DNA of 64,000 bases from CAWELS01 sp964468205 (GCA_964468205.1 CAYXVG010000013.1:62001-126000), one strand, 5' to 3'. Positions 48,849-57,580 are shown, counted from the stretch's first letter. Translations and numbers: made by a program. Notes: a model not told the origin generated them from the letters alone.

Positions 48849-49061
48849 CTACTGATTGTCCTTGTACTCTTCGTACCAGGCCATCTGAATAGCCTCTAGC
48901 TTGGCTTCGTTCGATGCGGCGGGGTCGCCGGCGAAGCCGGGGAGTTCGGTTACGTACTTGTGGAGGTCGGTGAAGCGGACGGTGAGCGGGTCGGTCTCGG
49001 GGTACTTCTCGTAGAGTTCGATGCCTATGTCTTCAGCCATGGACCAGTCGAGTTGTGACAA
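48849..49061 (-). CDS. iscX: IscX-type Fe-S assembly accessory protein
   Basis: A 70-residue acidic protein, the usual IscX (YfhJ) length, beginning 'MSQLDWSMAEDIGIELYEKY' and containing 'PLTVRFTDLHKYVTELPGF' and the C-terminal 'NEAKLEAIQMAWYEEYKDN', all matching the family. IscX binds IscS and iron and tunes cluster assembly. It is the last gene of the isc operon, starting 33 bases after hscA. No fdx ferredoxin gene precedes it. Confidence 0.93.
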   Translation of the reverse strand: MSQLDWSMAEDIGIELYEKYPETDPLTVRFTDLHKYVTELPGFAGDPAASNEAKLEAIQMAWYEEYKDNQ

Positions 49062-49094
49062 TTCGTTCCTCCTTCCGGGATTGCGGGATTGGGG

Positions 49095-50948
49095 TCAGTC
49101 GACTTTCGTGCCTTTCAAGGCGTTGCTGACGGCGCTATTCATCATGGTCTCGGCGAGTTTCGTCGTCGCGTTATTCAGCTCTTCGATTTTGGCACGGATG
49201 AGCGAATGGTCGGCGGCATGATAGGCAACTGTAAGTTCGTTGATGGCGCGCTCGATTCCGTCGCGGTCAACATTCTTTAGCTGGCGGTACGCTTCGCTGA
49301 GCTTGGCTTTGTCGACGGCGGTGAGAATGGCGTCGGCTTCGACGCGCGCCTCGCGGAGCTGACGTTCCTTGAAATCCTCTTCAGCCATGTTGATGGAGGC
49401 TTCGATCATGTGCTCCACCTGGTCGTCGGTGAGGCCATAGGACGGCTTCACCTCCACCTCCTGCGACTTGCCGGTGCGGAGATCCTTCGCCGAGACGTTG
49501 AGGATTCCGTTGGCGTCGATAAGGAATCGGACTTCAATGCGCGCCAACCCGGCGGGCATGGGGTCGATTCCCTTGAGATCGAAGCGGGCGAGGCTGCGGC
49601 AGTCTTTCACCAACTCGCGCTCGCCTTGGACGACATGGACGAGAACGTTTGTCTGGCCGTCGACGGCGGTGGTGAAATGCTCGGCTGCGCTGGCCGGGAT
49701 GGTGGAGTTTCGCGGAATCAATTTCGAGACGACGCCGCCCATAGTTTCGATTCCGAGGGAGAGGGGAGTTACGTCGAGCAGAAGCTTGTCTTCCACGTCA
49801 CCGGAGAGGATCGCGCCCTGAACGGCGGCGCCGATCGCGACCACTTCGTCCGGGTCGAGTTCGGTATGCGGACGCGCGCGGAAGAGGCGCTCGACCGCGC
49901 TGCGGACGAGTGGGATGCGGGTGGAGCCACCGACGAGCACGACTTCGTCGATATCCTCGACCTTGACGCCGGCGTCGGCGAGACACTCACGGCACGGCCC
50001 GAGAGTCCGGTCAACGATCGGCGTGATGAGTTTGTCGTAGAGATCGCGCGTCAGCTCGCGCCGGTATTTCCGGCCATCGAACTCGAAATCCAGTTTGGCA
50101 ATCGTGGCAAAGGAGAGATCCTCCTTGGCCTGGATAACAGCGCGCCGCAGCGACTGCACGGCAGCGCGGTTAAAGGAGATGTCTTCTCCCCACTCGCTCT
50201 GGATGTCCTCGAGGGCGATCTGGAGCAGGAGATTGTCGATATCGTCGCCGCCGAGGTGAGTATCCCCTTGTGTCGCAAGCACTTCGAATATCCCGCCATG
50301 GAGTTTGAGGATTGAAATATCGAACGTGCCTCCACCGAGATCGTAAACAGCCACCGTCCCTTCGTTTCGCTTGTCGAGCCCATAGGCGAGAGCGGCGGCG
50401 GTGGGTTCGTTGACGAGCCGGCGGACTTGGAGACCGGCGATGCGTCCGGCATCCTTAGTGGCCTGGCGCTGGGCGTCATTGAAATAGGCGGGAACGGTGA
50501 TGACGGCGGAGTGTACCGGTTCGCCGAGGGAGGCCTCGGCGTTCTTTTTGAGCTGCTTTAACACGTAGGCCGAGATTTCCGGCGGCGTGAACGCCCGGTC
50601 GCCCAACTGGAGCTTGATAACCGACTCGCTCCCGGGAGCCACTTGAAACGGGAAGAGCTTCAACTCGCCGGCGACGTCTTCGGCGCCGCGGCCCATAAGA
50701 CGCTTGACTGAATAGACGGTACGCTCGGGGTGTGTGATGAGACGGCGCCGCGCCTCTTCTCCGACAACGATGGAACCGTCCTCGCCATAGGAGACGACAC
50801 TGGGCAGAATCTTCCTGCCTTCTGCATCCGCAATCACCTGGGGCGAAGCGGCATCCATGTAGGCGACGAGGCTATTGGTAGTGCCTAGATCGATGCCAAC
50901 AACGCGAGTTTCTTTCGGGCGTCCGAAATCGATTTGGAAAACTGACAT
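49095..50948 (-). CDS. hscA: HscA, Hsp70-type chaperone for Fe-S cluster transfer
   Basis: A 617-residue Hsp70, the usual HscA length. 'VVGIDLGTTNSLVAYM' begins the ATPase domain, with 'AVYDLGGGTFDISILK' and 'VLVGGSTRIPLVRSAVE' as further phosphate-binding segments; the substrate domain follows ('LSLGIETMGGVVSKLIPRN'). It is shorter than DnaK and lacks its long acidic C-terminal tail. With HscB it releases the cluster from IscU. The gene lies 16 bases after hscB within the isc operon. Confidence 0.94.
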   Translation of the reverse strand: MSVFQIDFGRPKETRVVGIDLGTTNSLVAYMDAASPQVIADAEGRKILPSVVSYGEDGSIVVGEEARRRLITHPERTVYSVKRLMGRGAEDVAGELKLFPFQVAPGSESVIKLQLGDRAFTPPEISAYVLKQLKKNAEASLGEPVHSAVITVPAYFNDAQRQATKDAGRIAGLQVRRLVNEPTAAALAYGLDKRNEGTVAVYDLGGGTFDISILKLHGGIFEVLATQGDTHLGGDDIDNLLLQIALEDIQSEWGEDISFNRAAVQSLRRAVIQAKEDLSFATIAKLDFEFDGRKYRRELTRDLYDKLITPIVDRTLGPCRECLADAGVKVEDIDEVVLVGGSTRIPLVRSAVERLFRARPHTELDPDEVVAIGAAVQGAILSGDVEDKLLLDVTPLSLGIETMGGVVSKLIPRNSTIPASAAEHFTTAVDGQTNVLVHVVQGERELVKDCRSLARFDLKGIDPMPAGLARIEVRFLIDANGILNVSAKDLRTGKSQEVEVKPSYGLTDDQVEHMIEASINMAEEDFKERQLREARVEADAILTAVDKAKLSEAYRQLKNVDRDGIERAINELTVAYHAADHSLIRAKIEELNNATTKLAETMMNSAVSNALKGTKVD

Positions 50949-50964
50949 AAGCTGTACTGGGCTA

Positions 50965-51621
50965 TCAGGCGGCTAGTTCCCGCTCCACCTCGGAGACGAG
51001 ATTCTGTATGTAACGGCGCCGGTCGAGAACGGAGCGGATTTGCGAAAGGATTTCTTTCGCGTTGGTTGAGTCGTACTCTTCGAACAGATCGTGAAGTTCA
51101 CGGTCGGCTTTGTTGCGCATGGCAGTGAACTTGTCCCGGGCTACTTCGAGATCCGGCCGAGCGCTCTCGTCTCCGCCCCGCAGTTCCTCGAGCGCGATGT
51201 TCAGCTCGAAGACTTCCTCGAGGAGTTCGGGATCGACGTTCTTAGACCGCGGTTCCGTTGTTTCGAAGCCGGCCTGCTTGAGCACGTACTCGGCGCGGGC
51301 AACGGGGTTCCGCAGCGTCCGGTAGGCATCGTTGAGGATAGCGGTCGCCTCGAGAGAGTACTCCTGTTCACGGGCGGTCTTTCGAGTGTAGCGGTCGGGA
51401 TGAAGAAGCCTGCTCAACCTGTAGAAGCGCTGTTGCAGATCACTGGCATCGAGATCAAGTTTTCGCTCCACGCCAAAGAACCGGAAGTAATCGACCAGTG
51501 GTTTCTGGAGACTGTCGCAATACCGGCAGAAAAGGGAGTCCTCTGACGGCGTCCCGCACTGCCAACATTCATGGGCCTCTTTGAAGTCGTTGGACACTAC
51601 GCCGTGAACGAGGTTCCGCAT
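50965..51621 (-). CDS. hscB: HscB co-chaperone with N-terminal zinc-binding motif
   Basis: About 218 residues (a GTG at 51597, sharing a base with the iscA stop, would give 210). 'HECWQCGTPSEDSLFCRYC' supplies a CxxC...CxxC zinc motif like that of eukaryotic HSC20, which is absent from E. coli HscB. Next comes the J domain ('DLQQRFYRLSRLLHPDRYT' with HPD) and a C-terminal helical domain that binds IscU ('EEVFELNIALEELRGG'). It stimulates HscA ATPase and delivers IscU. The frame opens inside iscA, so these genes are translated together. Confidence 0.92.
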   Translation of the reverse strand: MRNLVHGVVSNDFKEAHECWQCGTPSEDSLFCRYCDSLQKPLVDYFRFFGVERKLDLDASDLQQRFYRLSRLLHPDRYTRKTAREQEYSLEATAILNDAYRTLRNPVARAEYVLKQAGFETTEPRSKNVDPELLEEVFELNIALEELRGGDESARPDLEVARDKFTAMRNKADRELHDLFEEYDSTNAKEILSQIRSVLDRRRYIQNLVSEVERELAA

Positions 51622-51950
51622 CCGCAGCTCTTGTTTGCGTTCGGGTTATCGAAGGCGAAGCCCGAATACATGAGCGACTCCTTGTAATCGAGAGTCATAC
51701 CGTTCAGAAAGAGCATGCTCTTCGGGTCGACGTAGACTTTGATGTCCTCGAATTCGAAGATATGATCGTTCGGGCGCGGCTTTGGCTCGTATTTGAACTG
51801 GTAGCTCAAACCGGAGCAGCCGCCACCGAGGACCCCGAGGCGCAACCCTCCACCGGTTACGCCCTCACGGGCGAAGGACTCGCGAATTTTGCTGACGGCT
51901 TTGGTGGTAACCTCGATTGCCGCTTCCTTCCTTGCTGTTGCTTCCGCCAC
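51597..51950 (-). CDS. iscA: IscA-type Fe-S cluster carrier
   Basis: About 117 residues from the GTG at 51950, one base after the iscU stop (TAA then A-GTG); the longer frame to 52037 only runs through iscU. A-type carrier cysteines are visible: 'GVLGGGCSGLSYQF' and the C-terminal 'KSCGCGTSFTA' (CxC). It receives clusters from IscU and hands them to target enzymes. The start next to the iscU stop, and the hscB start inside its end, show tight coupling. Confidence 0.92.
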   Translation of the reverse strand: MAEATARKEAAIEVTTKAVSKIRESFAREGVTGGGLRLGVLGGGCSGLSYQFKYEPKPRPNDHIFEFEDIKVYVDPKSMLFLNGMTLDYKESLMYSGFAFDNPNANKSCGCGTSFTA

Positions 51951-51951
51951 T

Positions 51952-52374
51952 TTATGCCTTTTCCGCGACTGCCTCCGGTTGCCCGTTCCTGGCCGCCGCC
52001 TTCTTCTTGTAGTCTGCGATCGCCGCCTTGATGGCATCCTCGGCGAGTACGGAGCAGTGAATCTTCACCGGGGGCAAGCTAAGCTCGTTGACGATCTCAG
52101 TATTCTTGATCTCCAGGGCTTGGTCGACGGTCTTGCCCTTGAGCCATTCGGTGGCCAGGGACGAGCTAGCGATTGCGCTGCCGCAACCGAAGGTCTTGAA
52201 CTTGGCGTCGCCGATGATGCCGGTCGCGTCGTCAACCTCGATCTGCAGTTTCATTACATCCCCGCACTCCGGCGCGCCGACCATCCCAGTGCCGACGTTC
52301 GGATCCTGCTTATTCAAGGAACCAACGTTCCGCGGATTGTTGTAGTGGTCAAGAACTTTGTCCGAATATGCCAT
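51952..52374 (-). CDS. iscU: IscU scaffold for Fe-S cluster assembly
   Basis: A 140-residue scaffold with all three ligand cysteines: 'GAPECGDVMKLQIE' , 'FKTFGCGSAIASSSL' and 'PPVKIHCSVLAEDAI', and the HscA-binding 'LPPVK' intact in that last segment. 'SDKVLDHYNNPRNVGSL' is the standard IscU start. It builds 2Fe-2S clusters from IscS-derived sulfur. Located between iscS and iscA. Confidence 0.95.
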   Translation of the reverse strand: MAYSDKVLDHYNNPRNVGSLNKQDPNVGTGMVGAPECGDVMKLQIEVDDATGIIGDAKFKTFGCGSAIASSSLATEWLKGKTVDQALEIKNTEIVNELSLPPVKIHCSVLAEDAIKAAIADYKKKAAARNGQPEAVAEKA

Positions 52375-52438
52375 TGTTTAGATCCTTTCTATTTTTCCAG
52401 ATTTTCCCTCTGATGTGAAACTTCCGAGCGCGGGGCGC

Positions 52439-53653
52439 CTAGTGGGCGGCCCACTCGACCTTGGTGAGGTCGACACCCTCTTTAGCCATCTCGTAGAGCG
52501 GCGAGAGCTCGCGCAGCTTGTTGACGACATCGACCACCTTCTGGCCCACGTAATCAACTTCCTCCTCGGTGTTGAAGCGTCCCAGGCCGAAACGGATCGA
52601 AGAGTGAGCGAGGTCGTCTCCGGCGCCCAGCGCCTTGAGCACGTAACTGGGCTCAAGGGTAGCGGACGTGCAGGCGGAACCGCTCGACACCGCGATATCG
52701 TTGATGCCCATCAACAGAGACTCGCCCTCCACGTAGGCAAAGCTGACATTCAGATTGTTCGGCAAGCGGCGCTCCATGGTTCCGTTAACGTAGACCTCGT
52801 CAAGGTCGGTGGTCAACTTGCTATAGAGCTTGTCGCGCAGAGCGCCCAGCCAGGCGGACTCCTGTTCCATTTCCTGCCGGCATAGCTCCGCCGCAGCCCC
52901 GAGGCCGACAATGCCGGTAACGTTCAGCGTGCCGGAACGCATTCCGCGCTCGTGCCCGCCGCCATCCATTTGCGCCGTCAACTGCACCCGCGGATTCCGG
53001 CGGCGCACGTACAAAGCGCCGACACCTTTCGGACCGTAGATCTTATGGGCGCTGAGCGAGAGCAGGTGAATTCCTTCATCGGCGACATTGACGGGCACCT
53101 TGCCGTAGGCCTGAACCGCGTCGGTGTGGAAGAGCACACCTTTCTCCTTGGCGATCTCGCCGATCTCCTTCACCGGCTGCAGCACGCCAATTTCGTTATT
53201 GGCGTACATGATGGTGATGAGAATCGTCTTGTCGGTGATGGCGTCGCGAAGCTGGTCAAGATCGATCAGGCCGTCTTTCTTTACCGGCAGATAGGTGATC
53301 CTGCAACCCTGCTTTTCGAGCTTCTTGGTGGTGTCGAGCACGGCTTTGTGCTCCGTGGCCGCAGTGATGATGTGGTTGCCGCGCTCTGCGTACATCTCCG
53401 CGACGCCTTTAATGGCGAGATTGTTCGATTCGGTGGCGCCGCTGGTGAAGATGATCTCCTTCGGGTTAGCGCCAATTACATTGGCGATCTGCTGGCGCGC
53501 CTTTTCCACCGCCTCTTCGGCCTCCCAGCCGAAACTGTGGTTACGGCTGGCGGCGTTGCCGAACTTGCCGGTGAAGTATGGCATCATCTCCTCCAGCACC
53601 CTCGGGTCGAGTGGCGACGTCGCCTGGTTGTCCATGTAGATCGGCAGTTTCAT
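52439..53653 (-). CDS. iscS: cysteine desulfurase IscS
   Basis: 404 residues from the ATG at 53653 (MKLPIYMDNQATSPLDPRVL), the exact usual IscS length; the frame to 53674 adds an unlikely extension. PLP lysine is in 'LLSLSAHKIYGPKGVGALY', and the mobile-loop cysteine is in 'AVSSGSACTSATLEPSYVLKAL' (SSGSAC). It takes sulfur from cysteine and feeds IscU. A GAGGAT site is nearby upstream. Starts 17 bases after iscR. Confidence 0.95.
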   Translation of the reverse strand: MKLPIYMDNQATSPLDPRVLEEMMPYFTGKFGNAASRNHSFGWEAEEAVEKARQQIANVIGANPKEIIFTSGATESNNLAIKGVAEMYAERGNHIITAATEHKAVLDTTKKLEKQGCRITYLPVKKDGLIDLDQLRDAITDKTILITIMYANNEIGVLQPVKEIGEIAKEKGVLFHTDAVQAYGKVPVNVADEGIHLLSLSAHKIYGPKGVGALYVRRRNPRVQLTAQMDGGGHERGMRSGTLNVTGIVGLGAAAELCRQEMEQESAWLGALRDKLYSKLTTDLDEVYVNGTMERRLPNNLNVSFAYVEGESLLMGINDIAVSSGSACTSATLEPSYVLKALGAGDDLAHSSIRFGLGRFNTEEEVDYVGQKVVDVVNKLRELSPLYEMAKEGVDLTKVEWAAH

Positions 53654-53670
53654 TGCAATTATCCTCGGTA

Positions 53671-54168
53671 TCAAGACTTGGCGAGGGCTGGCTCAGACGG
53701 GTGTACTGTATAGAAAATCTGGGGGCCATCCACCCGCTGGGACTTATTGTCCCGCCCGTCGAAGCCGTCTCCGGCCATATCACTAATTGTGATGCTATCA
53801 AGCAAATCCACGATTCCTTCGTGAACCTTGCGCAACGGCTCCCTTACCGTGCACAGGCCCGATTGCTCGCAATCGCCGTCATCCGTAAAACACGATGTGA
53901 GGATGATCGGTCCATCGATCGCCCGAATCACCTCCAGGGCACTGATCGTACCCGGGTCGCGCGCCAGCCGGTAACCGCCGCGCGTTCCGTGCTCGGATTC
54001 CAGGAACCCTTCCCGTGTGAGCGCTTGCAGTACTTTCGAGAGCAGAGGAACGGGAATACGGTAGCATCCGGCGATCTCCTTAGCGCTCGCGCTCGAGGTT
54101 CGCGGCCGCATGGCGAGGTGCTTTAGGGCGATCAATCCGTAATCCGTGCGTTTGCTCAGTTTCAGCAT
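53671..54168 (-). CDS. iscR: IscR-type Rrf2 regulator
   Basis: About 165 residues from the ATG at 54168 (MLKLSKRTDYGLIALKHLA), typical for Rrf2; the frame to 54231 lies across the promoter. The winged helix ('AKEIAGCYRIPVPLLSKVLQALTREGF') is followed by 'GGYRLARDP' and the cluster-binding cysteines at about 93, 100 and 106 ('TSCFTDDGDCEQSGLC'), similar in spacing to E. coli C92/C98/C104. It senses Fe-S cluster status and represses the isc operon. The operator at its own promoter fits that. The C-terminal ~50 residues are not conserved. Confidence 0.92.
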   Translation of the reverse strand: MLKLSKRTDYGLIALKHLAMRPRTSSASAKEIAGCYRIPVPLLSKVLQALTREGFLESEHGTRGGYRLARDPGTISALEVIRAIDGPIILTSCFTDDGDCEQSGLCTVREPLRKVHEGIVDLLDSITISDMAGDGFDGRDNKSQRVDGPQIFYTVHPSEPALAKS

Positions 54169-54180
54169 CGGGTGATATCG

Positions 54181-54193
54181 GACCAATTCGGTC
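54181..54193. promoter_or_regulatory. IscR-like operator downstream of the isc -10
   Basis: GACCAATTCGGTC, a GACC-n5-GGTC palindrome (GACCGAATTGGTC on the minus strand) just past the -10 and about 13 bases upstream of the iscR start, which is where a repressor would block transcription. The site is not centred on the classical E. coli type 1 site but resembles the GACC-type sites known for other bacterial IscR proteins. Confidence 0.6.
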
Positions 54194-54201
54194 GCACTTG
54201 T

Positions 54202-54231
54202 ATTGTAGGGTTCCTCGGTCAGGTTTGTCAA
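54202..54231 (-). promoter_or_regulatory. isc operon promoter
   Basis: On the minus strand, TTGACA (54231-54226) and TACAAT (54207-54202) with an 18-base spacer form a near-consensus sigma70 promoter. Transcription would start near 54195, about 27 bases before the iscR ATG, inside or next to the palindrome 54181-54193. Confidence 0.8.
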
Positions 54232-54268
54232 GTGCGTTTGAGCTTCTTTTTTCAGTTAGTTAAATTTG

Positions 54269-54281
54269 GACCAACTTGGTC
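54269..54281. promoter_or_regulatory. second GACCAA palindrome upstream of the isc promoter
   Basis: GACCAACTTGGTC, a perfect palindrome with a single central base and the same GACCAA-type arms as the operator at 54181-54193, centred 88 bases upstream of it. It may be a second IscR site, or serve the divergent sugar-transferase gene at 54464, which lies 180 bases away. Confidence 0.55.
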
Positions 54282-54463
54282 GTATATCGCAGTCTCCGTG
54301 CTTCCAGCGGGTGGAGTCTAACGAGGGCTGAGCGGGAAAAACTGCACCCTGAATGGCACCTGGAGTTCGAGGTAGGCGGGGAAGCCGGAGTTGCAGCGCT
54401 CGGAGAGTGAGCGTCCCGGGTAAGCGGATGGTAAACTGATAGGCTGCGTTTCGCGGGCTTTCT

Positions 54464-55843
54464 ATGGCACTGCAGAAGCTCTTTGGGCCCACGAGCATCG
54501 TGGTGTTGCTCATCACTGAAATCGCCCTGATTTTCACGTGCTACATCGTTGGGGTCTGGTTCATTTTGGAATCTGACCTCGTGGTGTTCCTGCTTTATCA
54601 TTGGGGCCTGATACGGATTGCCATCCTGGTGGCGGCGATCATAACCGGGCTTCATTTCCAAGACCTCTACGAGAGCATCCGGGTTCCTTCAGTCACGCTG
54701 CTATTCCAGCAGGTCTGCCTGGCGGTGGGGCTGGCGTTTATCCTGCAGGCGCTGCTGAACTACGCTGATTCCCGGCTGGTTTTTCCGCGCTGGGTTATGC
54801 TGGCGGGGAGCGGTTTGGCGTTGGCGGCGATTGTGATCTGGCGCATCGTATACAGCCGGATCATGCACGTGGCCGCCGCGACCAGAAAGGTGCTGTTTCT
54901 CGGGGTTACCCGCTTAGCAAGGGAGTTGGCGGAGCATTTCCGGGAGCAGAAGGAATTGGGGATTTCCGTAGCTGGTTTCGTGGGCGATTCCGGGAGCGAT
55001 GAGTTCTGCAGTCCCATCCTAGGGCCGGTTTCGGAGTTTGGGAGAATCGCCCGGCAAATGAAGCCGGACACGATTGTGGTCGCGCAGGATGAAGATGAGC
55101 TGGAGCGGAACGAAGCCGAACTTCTCGATCTTCGTTTCGAAGGCTTTGACATTGCGGACATCGGCCAGATGTATGAACGGTCATTGCGGCGTGTCTGCGT
55201 TGCGCGTTTGCGCGCATCGAGCCTTATCTTTTCGAATGCGCTACGGCCAGATCCGCATGTCATGCTTCTGAAGGAGATATATACGAGGCTGTTCGCGGCA
55301 TTCGGGCTGCTGCTTGCGGCGCCCGTCGTGATCCCGGTTGTGCTCGCCATAAAGCTGACCTCCAGCGGGCCGGTGCTTTACCGGCAGAAACGGGTAGGAC
55401 TTCACGGCCGGCCGTTCGTACTCATGAAGTTCCGGTCGATGTACACCGATGCGGAAACGCACACGGGCCCGGTATGGGCGCAGAAAGATGATCCGAGGGT
55501 GACGCCGGTTGGCCGGTGGATTCGGCGTTTTCGGATCGATGAAATCCCGCAACTTGTGAACGCCTTGCGCGGTGAGATGGCGATTGTCGGCCCGCGGCCG
55601 GAACGTCCTGAGTTTGTCGAGACTCTGACTGCCGAGATTCCCTTCTACCGGCAACGCCTGGTGGTCAAGCCCGGCATTACCGGCTGGGCGCAGATAAGCC
55701 ACCGCTACGGGGATACCCTGGAAGACACGATCACCAAGCTCGAGTACGACCTCTTTTATGTGAAGAGCGTCACTCCCATGATCGATTTCTACGTGATGTT
55801 TCACACGGCGAAGGTCGTCCTTTTGGGGCGCGGCGCGCAATGA
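54464..55843 (+). CDS. exopolysaccharide undecaprenyl-phosphate sugar phosphotransferase
   Basis: A 459-residue membrane protein with N-terminal helices (to about residue 135), a Rossmann-like CoA-binding-type middle domain ('RKVLFLGVTRLARELAEHF'), one further membrane helix, and a C-terminal bacterial sugar transferase domain: 'YRQKRVGLHGRPFVLMKFRSM', 'DEIPQLVNALRGEMAIVGPRP' and 'KPGITGWAQISHRYG'. It transfers the first sugar phosphate to undecaprenyl phosphate and so begins exopolysaccharide synthesis. The general layout matches the EpsB/TIGR03013 type found with exosortase-linked EPS loci. It is followed by a methyltransferase. Confidence 0.9.
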   Translation: MALQKLFGPTSIVVLLITEIALIFTCYIVGVWFILESDLVVFLLYHWGLIRIAILVAAIITGLHFQDLYESIRVPSVTLLFQQVCLAVGLAFILQALLNYADSRLVFPRWVMLAGSGLALAAIVIWRIVYSRIMHVAAATRKVLFLGVTRLARELAEHFREQKELGISVAGFVGDSGSDEFCSPILGPVSEFGRIARQMKPDTIVVAQDEDELERNEAELLDLRFEGFDIADIGQMYERSLRRVCVARLRASSLIFSNALRPDPHVMLLKEIYTRLFAAFGLLLAAPVVIPVVLAIKLTSSGPVLYRQKRVGLHGRPFVLMKFRSMYTDAETHTGPVWAQKDDPRVTPVGRWIRRFRIDEIPQLVNALRGEMAIVGPRPERPEFVETLTAEIPFYRQRLVVKPGITGWAQISHRYGDTLEDTITKLEYDLFYVKSVTPMIDFYVMFHTAKVVLLGRGAQ

Positions 55844-55880
55844 GCCGGCGCGGTTGCGGAGGGAGCACGAAAGGCGGACG

Positions 55881-56669
55881 ATGAGCTACCGGAGCTTGTG
55901 CCGAAGTTTCTACGGTAAAGCGGTAGAGGCGATTTTCCCCGGGGGGCTGCGCAACGCACAGTATTCTTTCCACAACCTGCTGCTGAATCGTATGCCGGTT
56001 CGCCCGGCATGGCTCGATCTCGGTTGCGGACACGCTTTCTTTGGCGACTGGATGACCCAGGAGAGCGAGACGGCGGCGGCGCTCGCCGCGGGAATTGTCG
56101 GCATTGATTTGGACTTCGCCAGTTTGCGGAAGCACAGCCGGCTGGACCATCGGGTGATCGGGGACGGCGGCGCGCTCCCGTTCGCGCCGGAATCCTTTGA
56201 TCTGGTGACCGCCAACATGGTGGTGGAGCACTTGGCCGATCCGGCGCGGGTGCTAGCCGAGGTCTGGAAAGTGCTGAGACCCGGCGGCAGATTCGTGTAT
56301 CACACACCGAACCTCCGGAATTTCAAGGTGAGGCTGCTGCCGGTAATGCCAGACCGGCTCAAGCGCCTGCTTGCGCGTCTGCTCGAGGGGCGGGCGGGAG
56401 AGGACGTGTATCCCACTTTTTACCGGATGAACACCCCGTCCGCGGCGCGCGAGTTCGCCGGCGGCCAAGGATTCGTCGTCGAGGAGCTGCACCTGGTGGA
56501 GGATTCGGCCAGCACCATAATGCTGGGTCCGGTGGTTCTGCTGGAACTCCTGATTACCAGGGTGCTGCTGGCGGAGGGGCTGGCGGATTACCGGTCAAAC
56601 TTGGTGGTGAGCTTGCGGAAACCCGGCGCGCTCGAATCTCAGCGGTCCGCGGCGGGCGCCGCTTCCTGA
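55881..56669 (+). CDS. SAM-dependent methyltransferase
   Basis: About 262 residues from the ATG at 55881; the longer frame starts at a poorly placed TTG. The class I fold begins 'AWLDLGCGHAFFGDWM' (motif I, DxGCGxG-like), then 'GIDLDFASLRKH', 'LVTANMVVEHLADPARVL' and 'VLRPGGRFVYHTPN' (motifs II-III). It may methylate a sugar or lipid precursor of the polysaccharide, given the sugar transferase immediately before it (38 bases). Its last 31 bases overlap the convergent deacetylase gene. Confidence 0.85.
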   Translation: MSYRSLCRSFYGKAVEAIFPGGLRNAQYSFHNLLLNRMPVRPAWLDLGCGHAFFGDWMTQESETAAALAAGIVGIDLDFASLRKHSRLDHRVIGDGGALPFAPESFDLVTANMVVEHLADPARVLAEVWKVLRPGGRFVYHTPNLRNFKVRLLPVMPDRLKRLLARLLEGRAGEDVYPTFYRMNTPSAAREFAGGQGFVVEELHLVEDSASTIMLGPVVLLELLITRVLLAEGLADYRSNLVVSLRKPGALESQRSAAGAAS

Positions 56670-57580
56670 CTCATCCCGCCGGTGTGGGCATTTCCCGGCC
56701 AGGTTGGAAGAAGGTCCGGATTGATCTCGCTGAGGGCATGCCGGAAGGGCCGGTATCGCACCTCCGAACAGATTCTTCGCAGCCTCGCCGCCATTTGATG
56801 GAGGTTGGTGTAGTGCCTTAAGCATGACTTGCGGCTGCCGGGAAGGCGCGGTTGATCCGGGTCGATTTCCCAGGGATGCACATAGGTGATGACGGGCAGC
56901 CCGTCGCTTGCGGCGCGCCGGAGGCCGAAGCGGTTATACCAGTACGGCAGGATTCGCAGATAGCCTCCTCCGGCGACGGGAAGATTCGGGCCAACGAGCC
57001 AGCGGAAGGTGGTGATTGGGAATTCCGTCAGGGGGCCGTGCGGGCTACGCCACCGGAAGGGAGCGCGCGGAGCGTTGGCGATTCCGTAGACGTCATGGCG
57101 GATCGGGAAGATGCTGGAGTCGTAGGTGAATCCGAGTTCCGCGAGAATGTCGAGCGCCCAGAGGGAATCATGGGTGATGGAGTAGCTCGGCGCCCGGTAG
57201 CCGGAGACAGAGACTCCGGCGGCCTGTTCGATGGCGGTTCGAGCGCGGGCTGTGTCTTCCCGGAACTGTTCCGGGCTCAACTGGTAGACGAGACGATGCC
57301 AGTGGGAATGCACGGCCAGCTCATGCCCACGGTGGTGGATTTCGTTGACCAGCGCGCCACAGCGTTCGGCGATCCAGCCGAGAACGAAGAAAGTGGCTTT
57401 GACGCCGCACCCGTCGAAAAGGTCGAGCAGCCGGCGTGTATTGTCGTCCACGCGGAGCGGGTAGGTCTCCCAGGATTCGCGGGGCACGATATCCGCGAAA
57501 GCTTCCACCTGAAAATAGTCTTCGACGTCTACCGAGAGGATGCCCTCCGGGAGGGATTCGGGTGGTTGCCGCGGGGACAT
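56639..57580 (-). CDS. XrtA-associated polysaccharide deacetylase (NodB + DUF3473)
   Basis: A 313-residue cytoplasmic or membrane-associated NodB-type deacetylase. Motif 1 'LSVDVEDYFQVEAFADI' carries the catalytic Asp, motif 2 'AVHSHWHRLVYQ' supplies the metal histidines (HSxxH), motif 3 is 'YRAPSYSI', and 'VITYVHPWEIDPDQPRLP' is typical of the DUF3473 end. This type recurs in exosortase/EPS loci and deacetylates the exopolysaccharide. It is convergent with and overlaps the methyltransferase, and is divergent from the HlyD gene. Confidence 0.9.
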   Translation of the reverse strand: MSPRQPPESLPEGILSVDVEDYFQVEAFADIVPRESWETYPLRVDDNTRRLLDLFDGCGVKATFFVLGWIAERCGALVNEIHHRGHELAVHSHWHRLVYQLSPEQFREDTARARTAIEQAAGVSVSGYRAPSYSITHDSLWALDILAELGFTYDSSIFPIRHDVYGIANAPRAPFRWRSPHGPLTEFPITTFRWLVGPNLPVAGGGYLRILPYWYNRFGLRRAASDGLPVITYVHPWEIDPDQPRLPGSRKSCLRHYTNLHQMAARLRRICSEVRYRPFRHALSEINPDLLPTWPGNAHTGGMSQEAAPAADR

